DNA from: an uncultured Planctomycetota bacterium
GTDB lineage: Bacteria; Planctomycetota; UBA1135; GCA-002686595
DNA length: 64,000 nt
NCBI GenBank assembly: GCA_903928115.1
Contig: CAIYPP010000040.1
Location: 111,464-175,463, forward strand
Direction: 5' to 3'
Both the position numbers and the translations under genes were made by a program. Below are positions 37,150-44,710 of this stretch, in pieces. Every line of letters begins with the position of its first letter. Position 1 is the first letter of the stretch. The notes beneath the pieces were generated by a model. The model searched no databases and was not told the origin of the DNA. It saw only the letters and a program-made list of their open reading frames with translations.

Positions 37150-37878
37150 GTGAGCACCCCGATGTCCATGCCCACGTCCCTGCGCTGTCCGTCCTGTGCC
37201 TCGAACCTGAAGGCCACCGATCTCGACGGAGGCCGTGGCCTCGTCACTTGCAGCTACTGCGGCGCGCTGATGAGCATCGCGGGAAGCCAAAGCGGCGTGG
37301 CTTCACAGCCCTCTTTCACGCCGCGCCCCGAAGTCGCGCTGCCCGAGGGCTTCTACGTGGAGAAGCTCAAGGGTGAGCTCGTTCTTCGATGGCGCTGGTT
37401 TCGCCCGCTCGCGCTGTTCCTCCTGTTCTTCACCATCGCATGGAACGCGTTCTTGCTGTTCTGGTACGGCATGGTCTTCGGCGGCGACGCACCGTGGATC
37501 ATGGTGGTGCTTCCGCTTGCGCACGTGGCCGTTGGAGTTGGACTCGCCTATTCGACCGCCGCGATGTTCCTCAACTCGACCAGCGTCCGGGTGACGAACC
37601 GCGAGCTGCGCGTTCACTCCGGCCCGCTTCCGTGGAGAGGGAATCGCACCATCGAGCGGGGCCGAGTCGAACAGCTCTACTGCAAGCGCCACGAGTCCCG
37701 CGGAGAGCACGGCCCCTCGGTCTCGTTCGAGGTCTGGATCGTCGTAAGGGGAGAGGGGGTTCGTCGTCTGATCCGTGGGGCGAGCTTGGAGGCCGAGCAG
37801 GCCCTCTACATCGAGCAGCAGGTCGAGGCCGCCCTCGGCATCGCGGATCGCCCTCAGGCCGGTGAGATGCCGCGCTGA
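37150..37878 (+). CDS. Zinc-ribbon membrane protein
   Basis: About 242 residues from GTG 37150; ATG 37162 or GTG 37138 are equally possible. An N-terminal zinc ribbon (CPSCASNLKATDLDG, then CSYC) is followed by two membrane helices (ALFLLFFTIAWNAFLLFWY; MVVLPLAHVAVGVGLAYS). A C-terminal beta-rich domain (VRVTNRELRVHSGP, RGRVEQLYCKRH) has a PH-like look. Function unknown; the ribbon likely faces the cytoplasm. Confidence 0.65.
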   Translation: MSTPMSMPTSLRCPSCASNLKATDLDGGRGLVTCSYCGALMSIAGSQSGVASQPSFTPRPEVALPEGFYVEKLKGELVLRWRWFRPLALFLLFFTIAWNAFLLFWYGMVFGGDAPWIMVVLPLAHVAVGVGLAYSTAAMFLNSTSVRVTNRELRVHSGPLPWRGNRTIERGRVEQLYCKRHESRGEHGPSVSFEVWIVVRGEGVRRLIRGASLEAEQALYIEQQVEAALGIADRPQAGEMPR

Positions 37879-37879
37879 G

Positions 37880-37893
37880 GCCCCTTTCGGGGC
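37880..37893 (+). terminator. Short GC hairpin after the zinc-ribbon gene
   Basis: GCCCC and GGGGC form a 5-bp stem closing a TTTC tetraloop immediately after the stop codon. It is short and not followed by a T-run, so it is only a weak candidate. Confidence 0.3.
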
Positions 37894-38008
37894 GGCTTGT
37901 GGAAAAATCTGGGAACGCTGGGGCGGGATCGGCGCTGGTCCCTTTCGCGGAGCCATGCCGCGCTCTTCTCGAAGCGCGCTATCCGACCTAGGGCCGCACC
38001 CAACCTCC

Positions 38009-39481
38009 ATGACACGCTTCCTTTTCGCCGTCCTCCTCGCCCTGCCTGCCGCCGCCCAGACCGGCTCGATCACCGGCCTGGGGCCCAACTTCGCCCGCGC
38101 CTCCGGCATCTCCCCCGACAGCAACGCCGTCGCCGGCTATGGCAGCAACCAGACCTACTACTGGACGACCTCGTTCTCCGCGTGGCAGTCGACGGGCGAC
38201 GGACGCGGCACCGAGTCCAAGGTCTCGAACGGCGCCGCCTTCCTTTCCGCGGACATCATCGATCCCAACAACTCGAACCGCACCACGGCTGCGCGCTGGG
38301 ATGCGGCCACGGGCCTGTGGACCCCGCTCCCCGGCCTCGGCGGAGTGAGCGGCACGTCGGTCAGCACTTCCTACGACATGAGCGGCGACGGTCAGACCGT
38401 GGTCGGCCTCGCATGGAAGACGGCGGGTGAAGCGCACGCCTTCAAGTGGACGCCCGCGGGCGGCACGGTCGACATGGGCCTGTGGCTCCCCGGCCCGGGC
38501 TGGTCGAGCCGCGCCAACGCGGTATCTGCCGACGGCCAATGGGCCGCCGGTCTGATCACGAGTCCCCAGCGCGCCATCCGCTGGAACCTCGCCGCCGGAA
38601 CGGGCCAGTACCTCGGCTCGCTCGAGGCGGGCAACACGATCTATGGCTCCAGCACCGCCTATGGGATTTCGTCCAACGGCACATGGGTGGTCGGAACCTC
38701 GGCCTACAACGCGTTCCGCTGGAGCGCCAGCACAGGCATGCAGAGCCTCGGCGCGATCGGCATCGCTGGCTTTGGCAACGCGGGCTACGCCACCGCGGTG
38801 AGCGCCGACGGCAGCGTCGTGGTCGGCTGGAGCGGCTCCAACTTCCTCAACTCGCAGGCCTTCATCTGGCGCACGGGCATGAGCAGCGTGATGAAGCTGC
38901 AGGACTACCTGCTCAACAACGGCGTGCCCGCTGCCTACTCGCAGTGGCAGACGCTGAAGTACGCAGCGGATATCTCGGACGACGGACGCTTCATCGTCGG
39001 CTGGGGCACCAACATCTCCAACCAGTCCGAGGGCTTCCGCATCGAGCTCCCGGTCTTCATGCCCGCGACCTACTGCACCGGCAAGGTGAACAGCCTCGGC
39101 TGCACGCCCGCGATCAGCGCCACGGGCTACGCGAGCATCAGCTCGAACCAACCGCTCACCATCGGCTGCGCCAACGTCCTCAACGACCGCTCGGGTCTGC
39201 TGTTCTACGGCTTCCAGCAGATCGCTTCGCCGTTCCAAGGCGGCTTCCTGTGCGTTTCGCCTCCGACGACGCGCACCGCGGTGCAGCTCTCCGGCGGTCA
39301 AGTGGGCTTCCCCAACTGCACCGGCAGCTACAGCTTCGACTTCAACGCGCTGATCCGCTCCGGCACCGACACGCGCCTCGTCACGGGCGCCGCATGCGCC
39401 GCGCAATACTGGATGCGCGACCCCGCCTCGACGCCGACCACCGGCCTCTCCAACGCGGTCGGCTTCACGATCAATCCCTGA
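38009..39481 (+). CDS. Secreted HAF-repeat protein with shared C-terminal domain
   Basis: 490 residues from ATG 38009, with a clear signal peptide (MTRFLFAVLLALPAAAQ). Residues ~25-350 contain at least six HAF-like units with the pattern (A/G)(I/V)SxDGxxVVG, for example AVSADGSVVVGW and MSGDGQTVVGLAW, which likely build a beta-propeller-like structure. The C-terminal ~134 residues start at YCTGKVNSLGC and include GLLFYG, LCV, QYWMRDP, and TGLSNA. The same arrangement ends the secreted protein at 62284. The shared domain may serve surface sorting or attachment. The gene ends just before a strong bidirectional terminator. Confidence 0.85.
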   Translation: MTRFLFAVLLALPAAAQTGSITGLGPNFARASGISPDSNAVAGYGSNQTYYWTTSFSAWQSTGDGRGTESKVSNGAAFLSADIIDPNNSNRTTAARWDAATGLWTPLPGLGGVSGTSVSTSYDMSGDGQTVVGLAWKTAGEAHAFKWTPAGGTVDMGLWLPGPGWSSRANAVSADGQWAAGLITSPQRAIRWNLAAGTGQYLGSLEAGNTIYGSSTAYGISSNGTWVVGTSAYNAFRWSASTGMQSLGAIGIAGFGNAGYATAVSADGSVVVGWSGSNFLNSQAFIWRTGMSSVMKLQDYLLNNGVPAAYSQWQTLKYAADISDDGRFIVGWGTNISNQSEGFRIELPVFMPATYCTGKVNSLGCTPAISATGYASISSNQPLTIGCANVLNDRSGLLFYGFQQIASPFQGGFLCVSPPTTRTAVQLSGGQVGFPNCTGSYSFDFNALIRSGTDTRLVTGAACAAQYWMRDPASTPTTGLSNAVGFTINP

Positions 39482-39507
39482 CGCCGCGCAGCGAGCACTT
39501 CCAAGAC

Positions 39508-39555
39508 TCCGGGCCCGCGCCCTCTCGACGAGGTGGCGCGGGCCCGGACGTTTTC
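39508..39555. terminator. Strong bidirectional terminator
   Basis: A 14-bp perfect stem (39508-39521 with 39535-39548), with further pairing inside the loop (CTC/GAG), is followed by CGTTTTC on the plus strand. It lies between the convergent HAF-repeat and pduT genes. Confidence 0.88.
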
Positions 39556-39571
39556 GAGAGCGACGCTCGGG

Positions 39572-40135
39572 CTAGAGCGTTTCCTTGAAGAGGCGCTCTT
39601 CGGGGCGCGGGATCACGACCTTGCTGACGAGCAGGCCGCGCTTGCCGATCTGCTTCGCGCCGGCCTCGATCGCGGCGGTGACGTCCGAGACCTCGCCCGT
39701 GAGCAGCAGGAAGCCCTTGCCGCCGATCGCCATGGCGACGTGGATGCGAAAGAGCGTGACATCGGCGGCCTTCACGGCGGCGTCGGCGCCCTCGATGATC
39801 GACGTGACCGAGAAGGCCTCGAGGATGCCGAGCGCGTCTTTGTCCGAGTCCTTGAGCGCGACGCTGCCCGTGATGGCGGGGAACACGCGCTCGTCGATGT
39901 TCGGGATGAAGAGCTCGTCGATCAGCGCCTCGCGCGAGACTTCGCGGCCGGCGCGCAGGCTGGCTTCGACGGAGGCGACCGAGCCGCCGACCATCACGAT
40001 GTACTTGCCCGAGCAGATCGTGCGCGCCACGAGCAAGTCGACGTCCGACGCCTTGAGCATCGCATCCTCGACGAGATACGCGACCGCGATCGACGACAGC
40101 TCGACCATGCCGAGCGCTTCCATTCGCTTGCTCAT
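39572..40135 (-). CDS. pduT: BMC-T microcompartment shell protein, PduT-like
   Basis: 187 residues from ATG 40135, close to the 184 of Salmonella PduT. Two tandem BMC domains are visible: ALGMVELSSIAVAYLVEDAM (about 7-90) and ALGILEAFSVTSIIEGADAA (about 100-187). VDLLVARTICSGKYIVMVGG carries Cys41, matching the cysteine that binds a [4Fe-4S] cluster at the pore of the PduT trimer. The ending LLVSKVVIPRPEERL also matches PduT. It probably conducts electrons across a microcompartment shell. Its start overlaps the stop of the pduS-like gene by one base. No other shell gene lies in the window. Confidence 0.88.
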   Translation of the reverse strand: MSKRMEALGMVELSSIAVAYLVEDAMLKASDVDLLVARTICSGKYIVMVGGSVASVEASLRAGREVSREALIDELFIPNIDERVFPAITGSVALKDSDKDALGILEAFSVTSIIEGADAAVKAADVTLFRIHVAMAIGGKGFLLLTGEVSDVTAAIEAGAKQIGKRGLLVSKVVIPRPEERLFKETL

Positions 40136-41454
40136 CAGCTCCTCCGGATCACGATCTCGTCGCCAATCGCCGCCACGACGCCTTCGATCGACGCATGCAC
40201 GGGCACGCCCAGACCATCGGGCGCGCTGCCGATCACGTCGCCCTCGCGCACGCGCTGGCCGACCTTGACCGCGCACACCGCCGGCGAGCCGATGTGCTGC
40301 TTGAGCGGGATGCGGACTTCATCGAGACGCCAGTCGATCTCGACCAGCGGTCCCTTGTTCGTGTACCCCGAAAGCCCGAGCTTCTTGATCAGGCTCGCCA
40401 CGGGCACGTGGCGGTACTCCTGCATGCTGTGGGCCTTCAGGTCGCGCTTGCTCTTGGCGGGGTGATTCAGGCCCTTTTGGCGCAGGATCACCTTGTTGTC
40501 GGCGCAGGCGTCCTTGGGGAACAGATCCTCGGGGCAGGCGTAGAGCGAGCACAGGTTGCACTCGCAGCAGAACTGGCTGGAGAGCATCAGCGACTCGCCG
40601 ACCATGTTGAAGCCCAAGCCGCGCATCGCCATGTGCGGCTCGACGGGGTGCCCGATCAGATAGCGCGGGCACATCTCCGTGCAGAAGCTGCACTGATCGC
40701 AGGCGGACTTGCCGATCAGGCTGCGCGCGCGGCTGTCGGTCTCGTACTTGCGCTGAAGCACGTGCTCGTTGGGGAAGCACAGGAGGCCGCCGGTCGTGCG
40801 TGTCACCGGCTCGTCCCAGCTCGTCATGTTGCGACCCATCATCACGCCGCCGACGAGCACGTGGCCGATCTTCGCGGGGTCCGCGCCGACCGCGCGCAGC
40901 ACGTCGCCGAACTTGGCGCCGATGGGGGCGCACACGGTGACCGGGTTGGGCACGTCCGCTGCGATCGTGAAGAACTTGCGCGTGACGGGCCGGTCGCGGT
41001 CGAGGTTGAGCACCGTCTCGACGTTGCAGACGAGGCAGCCGACGTCGAGCGGGATGCCGCCGGGCGGGATCACGCGGCCGGTGGCCTCGTACACCGTGAT
41101 GAACTCGTCGCCGGCGGGGTAGTAGTCGCCGAGCTCGAACACCTCGATGCCGAGCGGCGCTCCCGCGACGCGGATCTCCGCGATCAGATCCTTGTACTTG
41201 TCCTTGATGCCCACGATGCCGCGGCTCGCGCGCACCTGCGTCATCGTGAGCTTCATGCCGCGCAGCACGCCCGCGAGGTCGTGGCGCAGGATCTCCTTGT
41301 CCTTGTGGAGCAGCGGCTCGCACTCGGCGGCGTTCAGGATGACCGTGTCGGCGGTCGCGTCGAGCTTCTTGTAGAACGGAAAGCCCGCGCCGCCGGCTCC
41401 GACGATGCCGTGGGCACGGGCGCGCTCGATCAGGTTGGAGGTGGTGACCGGCAT
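40135..41454 (-). CDS. pduS: PduS-like cobalamin reductase (RnfC-type iron-sulfur flavoprotein)
   Basis: 439 residues from ATG 41454, near the 451 of Salmonella PduS. GAGGAGFPFYKKL (residues 18-31) is the nucleotide-binding loop, and NAAECEPLLHKDKE matches RnfC-type NADH sites. Two ferredoxin-like clusters follow: Cys252, 255, 258 and 262 in CDQCSFCTEMC, and Cys296/297, 299, 302 and 307 in the second. The C-terminus has a lipoyl-like beta-barrel. In Pdu microcompartments PduS passes electrons to reduce cobalamin and interacts with PduT. Here only the PduT partner is adjacent, with no diol dehydratase or PduO. Confidence 0.87.
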   Translation of the reverse strand: MPVTTSNLIERARAHGIVGAGGAGFPFYKKLDATADTVILNAAECEPLLHKDKEILRHDLAGVLRGMKLTMTQVRASRGIVGIKDKYKDLIAEIRVAGAPLGIEVFELGDYYPAGDEFITVYEATGRVIPPGGIPLDVGCLVCNVETVLNLDRDRPVTRKFFTIAADVPNPVTVCAPIGAKFGDVLRAVGADPAKIGHVLVGGVMMGRNMTSWDEPVTRTTGGLLCFPNEHVLQRKYETDSRARSLIGKSACDQCSFCTEMCPRYLIGHPVEPHMAMRGLGFNMVGESLMLSSQFCCECNLCSLYACPEDLFPKDACADNKVILRQKGLNHPAKSKRDLKAHSMQEYRHVPVASLIKKLGLSGYTNKGPLVEIDWRLDEVRIPLKQHIGSPAVCAVKVGQRVREGDVIGSAPDGLGVPVHASIEGVVAAIGDEIVIRRS

Positions 41455-41558
41455 GGTGGGGGCGCGGAGTATACGCCCCGCGCCCCGCGCCGCCGCGCTC
41501 CCCTTGTGGCGCAGGCCGCAGCGCTGCACGATTCGATCCGTCCCAGCCGGAGCACCCC

Positions 41559-41954
41559 GTGACAGCCTTCCACTTCCGCGTCCACCCCGAGCGGCTCGCC
41601 ATCGCGCGACTCGACCGTTCCGCCGCATTCCCCGCGTGGGCGCAGGGCGGCTTCGTCAACCTCGCGCGCACCGCCGACGAGGTCTCGGTCGTCTGCTCGC
41701 AGGCTCACGTACCGGCCGCTGTGCGGCACGAGCGCGACCGCGTGGCGCTCGGCATCGTCGGCGTGGTTGAGATGACGACCATCGGCGTGCTCGCCGCTCT
41801 CTGCGGAGCGCTCGCCCGCGCCCAGGTCAGCGTGTTCGTGATCTCGACCTACGACACCGACTGGCTGATCGTCCGCGCCGAGCAATTCCCCGCCGCCCGC
41901 GCGGCCCTCGAAGCCGCGGGCCATCGCATCGAAGGCGAGCTCCCGAGCGACTGA
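41559..41954 (+). CDS. ACT domain protein
   Basis: 131 residues from GTG 41559. FPAWAQGGFVNLARTADEVSVVC and a C-terminal ACT-like stretch (TIGVLAALCGALARAQVSVFVISTYDTDWLIVR, split here by position 70-105) match the small stand-alone ACT proteins that resemble CASTOR-type amino-acid sensors. It may bind an amino acid as a sensor. It diverges from pduS and is convergent with the ribbon-helix-helix gene. Confidence 0.75.
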   Translation: MTAFHFRVHPERLAIARLDRSAAFPAWAQGGFVNLARTADEVSVVCSQAHVPAAVRHERDRVALGIVGVVEMTTIGVLAALCGALARAQVSVFVISTYDTDWLIVRAEQFPAARAALEAAGHRIEGELPSD

Positions 41955-41958
41955 GCGC

Positions 41959-42144
41959 TCACGGCTTCGAGCGTCGTCGCCTCGCGACGGCGTCGCGCAG
42001 CAAGAACTCGATGTGCGAGTTGAGCGAGCGCAGGTCCTGATTGGCCCAACAACGCAGCTCGTCCATCAGCTCGGGCGAGAGCCGCAGCAGGAACGGCTTG
42101 CGCTCCTGCGGCGGCTCTTCGCGCTGCTTGTCACCCTTCGCCAC
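41959..42144 (-). CDS. Arc-like ribbon-helix-helix DNA-binding protein
   Basis: 61 residues. KPFLLRLSPELMDELRCWAN and LRSLNSHIEFLLRDAV form an Arc-type ribbon-helix-helix fold that binds DNA as a dimer. It follows the SPFH gene by 9 bp on the same strand. Arc-type proteins next to SPFH genes form a recurrent pair in bacteria, so it is more likely this operon's own regulator than a toxin-antitoxin antitoxin; no toxin gene is present. Confidence 0.8.
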   Translation of the reverse strand: MAKGDKQREEPPQERKPFLLRLSPELMDELRCWANQDLRSLNSHIEFLLRDAVARRRRSKP

Positions 42145-42153
42145 GACGCGCTC

Positions 42154-43044
42154 TCAATTGTAGAGCGAGCCCGTGTTGACCACCGGCTGCGCGTTGGCCT
42201 GCCCGCAAAGAACCACGAGCAAGTTGCCCGTCAGCGTTGCGCGCCGCTCGTCGTCGAGCTTCACGGTGTCCTTCTCGGAGAGCTTCTCGAGCGCCATCTC
42301 GACCATGCTGACCGCGCCTTCGACGATCAGCTTGCGCGCAGCGATGATCGCGCTCGCTTGCTGGCGCTGCAGCATCGCGGCGGCGATCTCCGGCGCGTAG
42401 GCGAGATGCGAGAGGCGTGCTTCGAGCACCTCGATGCCCGCGAGCGAGAGGCGCGACGCGAGCTCGGCTTGCAGCTCCTGCGCCACGATGTCGGCCGAGC
42501 CGCGCAGCGTTGTCGCAACGTCGCCAACCTGACCGTCGTCGTAGGGATGGCGGCTCGCGACGAGGCGCAGCGCGCTTTCCGACTGCACGTCGACGAAGTG
42601 CTCGAACTGCTCGACGTCGAACAGGGCCTGCGCGGTGTCCTGCACCTGCCAGACCACCACGGCGGCGATCTCGATCGGATTGCCGAGTAGGTCGTTCACC
42701 TTCAGCTTCTCGCCGTTCAGGTTGTGCGCGCGCAGCGAGATGGCCTTCTTGCTCGTGAACGGGTTCGTCCACCAAAAGCCCGCCGTGCGCACGGTGCCGC
42801 GGTAGCGCCCGAAGAGCACCAACGCGCGCCCAAGGTTGGGCTCGACCACGAAGAAGCCCGGCAGGCAGAGCACGAACACGACCAAGAGCGGCAATCCGAT
42901 CGCGAGAACACCAGGCCGATCCGTGCGAGCGGCGAACACGATGAGCGCGATCGCACCTGCGAGCAGCGCCAGCGTCATCGGCAGCATCAAGTAGCCCGAC
43001 ACGGGCGAGAAAGCGACTTCTTTGGACGGGTTGCGAGCTTGCAT
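42154..43044 (-). CDS. SPFH/Band 7 (stomatin-like) membrane protein
   Basis: 296 residues. Two hydrophobic segments (about 18-60) anchor the protein. The Band 7 domain follows: [40 protein letters not shown], and [27 protein letters not shown], then a coiled C-terminal region ([27 protein letters not shown]). SPFH proteins form membrane scaffolds. It is co-transcribed with the Arc-like gene. A palindromic operator candidate lies 37-53 bp upstream. Confidence 0.88.
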   Translation of the reverse strand: MQARNPSKEVAFSPVSGYLMLPMTLALLAGAIALIVFAARTDRPGVLAIGLPLLVVFVLCLPGFFVVEPNLGRALVLFGRYRGTVRTAGFWWTNPFTSKKAISLRAHNLNGEKLKVNDLLGNPIEIAAVVVWQVQDTAQALFDVEQFEHFVDVQSESALRLVASRHPYDDGQVGDVATTLRGSADIVAQELQAELASRLSLAGIEVLEARLSHLAYAPEIAAAMLQRQQASAIIAARKLIVEGAVSMVEMALEKLSEKDTVKLDDERRATLTGNLLVVLCGQANAQPVVNTGSLYN

Positions 43045-43080
43045 AGGGTTCGTGCTCCGAGAGGTTCGACTTCAGCCTGG

Positions 43081-43097
43081 TATCACGGTGATATCAC
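43081..43097. promoter_or_regulatory. Palindromic operator candidate upstream of the SPFH gene
   Basis: TATCACGGTGATATCAC contains the interrupted palindrome TATCAC-G-GTGATA (43081-43093) and the perfect palindrome GTGATATCAC (43088-43097), so TATCAC half-sites occur in three orientations. It sits 37 bp before the SPFH start codon, where a repressor would block the promoter. The Arc-like protein of the same operon is a possible ligand. Confidence 0.6.
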
Positions 43098-43475
43098 ATC
43101 CCTACGCAAACCAGCGCGGAACCATTCAAGAAGATTCCCACAGCTCTCAGCGCACCGTCCGCGAGTCTCGCTCGATTTGGTGCGAGCCCCTACGTGGGTC
43201 CCGTCAATCTCCTTCGACACCCAACGAGAACAAGCGGTCCACCCGCTCCATCGCCACGAAGCGGTACTGCGATCCTCTACCGCGCTCTGGTGAGCGATGG
43301 CACGTGGGAAGCACGCCGCTCCAGACGCGCATCGGAGCAGTCCTGTGGAAAGCCCTGATCCTTCGCAGAGCCGCAAACGTCCACCGACTTGGTCCTTCCG
43401 TAGCGGCGCGAAGGACAGCGGATCCGCCCAGCAGGAGTCCTCAGGCAGTCCGTGCGTCGGAGATGCTTCTTCGTG
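43098..43475. other. Noncoding stretch, nothing recognised
   Basis: About 380 bp between the operator region and the end of the next gene. Open frames here overlap each other without recognisable protein features, and base composition is slightly lower in GC than in neighbouring genes. It probably holds the SPFH promoter at its left end; I see no RNA gene, repeat or other element. Confidence 0.45.
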
Positions 43476-44015
43476 CTAGCGCGGACGTGTGGAATTGAGA
43501 CTGCGCCACAGAGCGACGCCGAAGACGCCGAGCGCGATGGCCATGCCCACGTGGGTGATGCCGTAGACCGCGTGGCGCAGCGGAACGAGGCCACCGAAGT
43601 AGGCGGCGTCGATGGCGTCGAAGTCGCGGGCGCCGAAACGAACGGAGAGCAGCGTGTGGTAGCCCTTGTAGAGCATGAGAGCGAGGGTCGCGCTCACGCT
43701 CGGGAGGTAGCCGCGGGTGAGCCAACGGAGCGAGCGCACGGAGAGCTCCGCGCCACCGCTGCGATGCGCGAGGTCGAGCGCGGCTGCCAGCGCGAGCGGC
43801 ATCAGCACGCCGGTCACGAGCATGTGTCCATGGACCAGCGCGAGCGACAGCACGGCCTCGAGCCGTGCGCCGGCCGCGATCTCGGCGTAGTCGAGCTTCT
43901 TTGACGACTCTTGGAACGCCACGCCCGACAGCAAACCGAGCGCGAGGAGCACGATCGAGTAACGGATCAGCGTGCGGATCGTCGAGCGATAGTGTTCAGG
44001 CAGCAGTGTCGACAT
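43476..44015 (-). CDS. DUF2871-like histidine-containing membrane protein
   Basis: 179 residues with four to five hydrophobic segments. LALVHGHMLVTGVLMPLALAA, LALMLYKGYHTLL, and RHAVYGITHVGMAIALGVFG place histidines within membrane helices in the order seen in DUF2871 proteins, which suggests haem or metal binding. No partner protein is adjacent. Function unknown. It diverges from the CIA30-type lipoprotein gene. Confidence 0.6.
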   Translation of the reverse strand: MSTLLPEHYRSTIRTLIRYSIVLLALGLLSGVAFQESSKKLDYAEIAAGARLEAVLSLALVHGHMLVTGVLMPLALAAALDLAHRSGGAELSVRSLRWLTRGYLPSVSATLALMLYKGYHTLLSVRFGARDFDAIDAAYFGGLVPLRHAVYGITHVGMAIALGVFGVALWRSLNSTRPR

Positions 44016-44108
44016 GAGGTGAGGATCGCGGAGGACCGTTGGCAGAGTGACAAGAGGCCCGATATTGAATCCGAAGTCAGGGGCTGTGCGAAGAGACCGT
44101 GACCCGCC

Positions 44109-44690
44109 ATGCGCTCCGCATTTGTCGCACTCCTACTTCTCACGGCCTGCGCCGCGGAGCCCCATGCCACCACCGCCATGTCTCGAAGCACCCTGTTCGA
44201 CTTCTCGGATCCTGCTGCAGCTCGTGTGTGGCGCAACGTGGACGACGTCGTGATGGGCGGCGTTTCGTCGAGCCGTTTCGAGCAGCGCGACGGCCACGCG
44301 TGCTTCACGGGCACGGTCTCGTTGGAGAACAACGGCGGCTTCGCGTCAGTGCGCTGCACGCCCGAGGGGCTCGACCTGCGCGGCGCGGACGCGCTGGAGC
44401 TCGACCTGCAAGGCGACGGGCACACCTACAAGCTGAGCGTGCGCCTCGACGGCGACTTCGATGGAGTGAGCTACCAGACGAACTTCACGCCGCGCGCGGG
44501 GGAGCGCTCGACGGTGCGCATCGCGTTCTCCGAGCTCGTGCCCATGTGGCGCGGCCGCCGCGTCCCCGACGCGTCTCCCTTCGATCCCGCGCGCGCTGCC
44601 CAGCTCGGTCTCGTGATCGGCGACAAGCAGTCCGGCCCCTTCGAGCTCCGCCTCTTTTCGATGCGCGCTAGCCGCGTCGAAAGTCGCTAG
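44109..44690 (+). CDS. CIA30 family lipoprotein
   Basis: 193 residues. The N-terminus MRSAFVALLLLTACAAE has a lipobox (LTAC), so it is a lipoprotein. The remainder matches the CIA30 (NDUFAF1-like) beta-sandwich: LFDFSDPAAARVWRNVDDVVMGG, FTGTVSLENNGGFASVR, and SVRLDGDFDGVSYQTNF. Bacterial members are surface or periplasmic proteins of unknown role. It is 20 bp upstream of the erythromycin-esterase-like gene. Confidence 0.85.
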   Translation: MRSAFVALLLLTACAAEPHATTAMSRSTLFDFSDPAAARVWRNVDDVVMGGVSSSRFEQRDGHACFTGTVSLENNGGFASVRCTPEGLDLRGADALELDLQGDGHTYKLSVRLDGDFDGVSYQTNFTPRAGERSTVRIAFSELVPMWRGRRVPDASPFDPARAAQLGLVIGDKQSGPFELRLFSMRASRVESR

Positions 44691-44710
44691 CCGAGGAGTA
44701 CGATCGCGCC

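Noticed and set aside
37988..39406. A 472-codon open frame antisense to the HAF-repeat gene
   Set aside because: The composition is Ala/Arg/Gly/Glu-rich without motifs; the forward protein has a signal peptide and repeats.
41959..42144. Antitoxin of a toxin-antitoxin module
   Set aside because: No toxin-like gene flanks it. The SPFH neighbour and the Arc-type pairing explain it better.
43022..43498. A 158-codon forward open frame between the SPFH and DUF2871-like genes
   Set aside because: It crosses the operator candidate and the ends of both flanking genes and lacks any protein family features.
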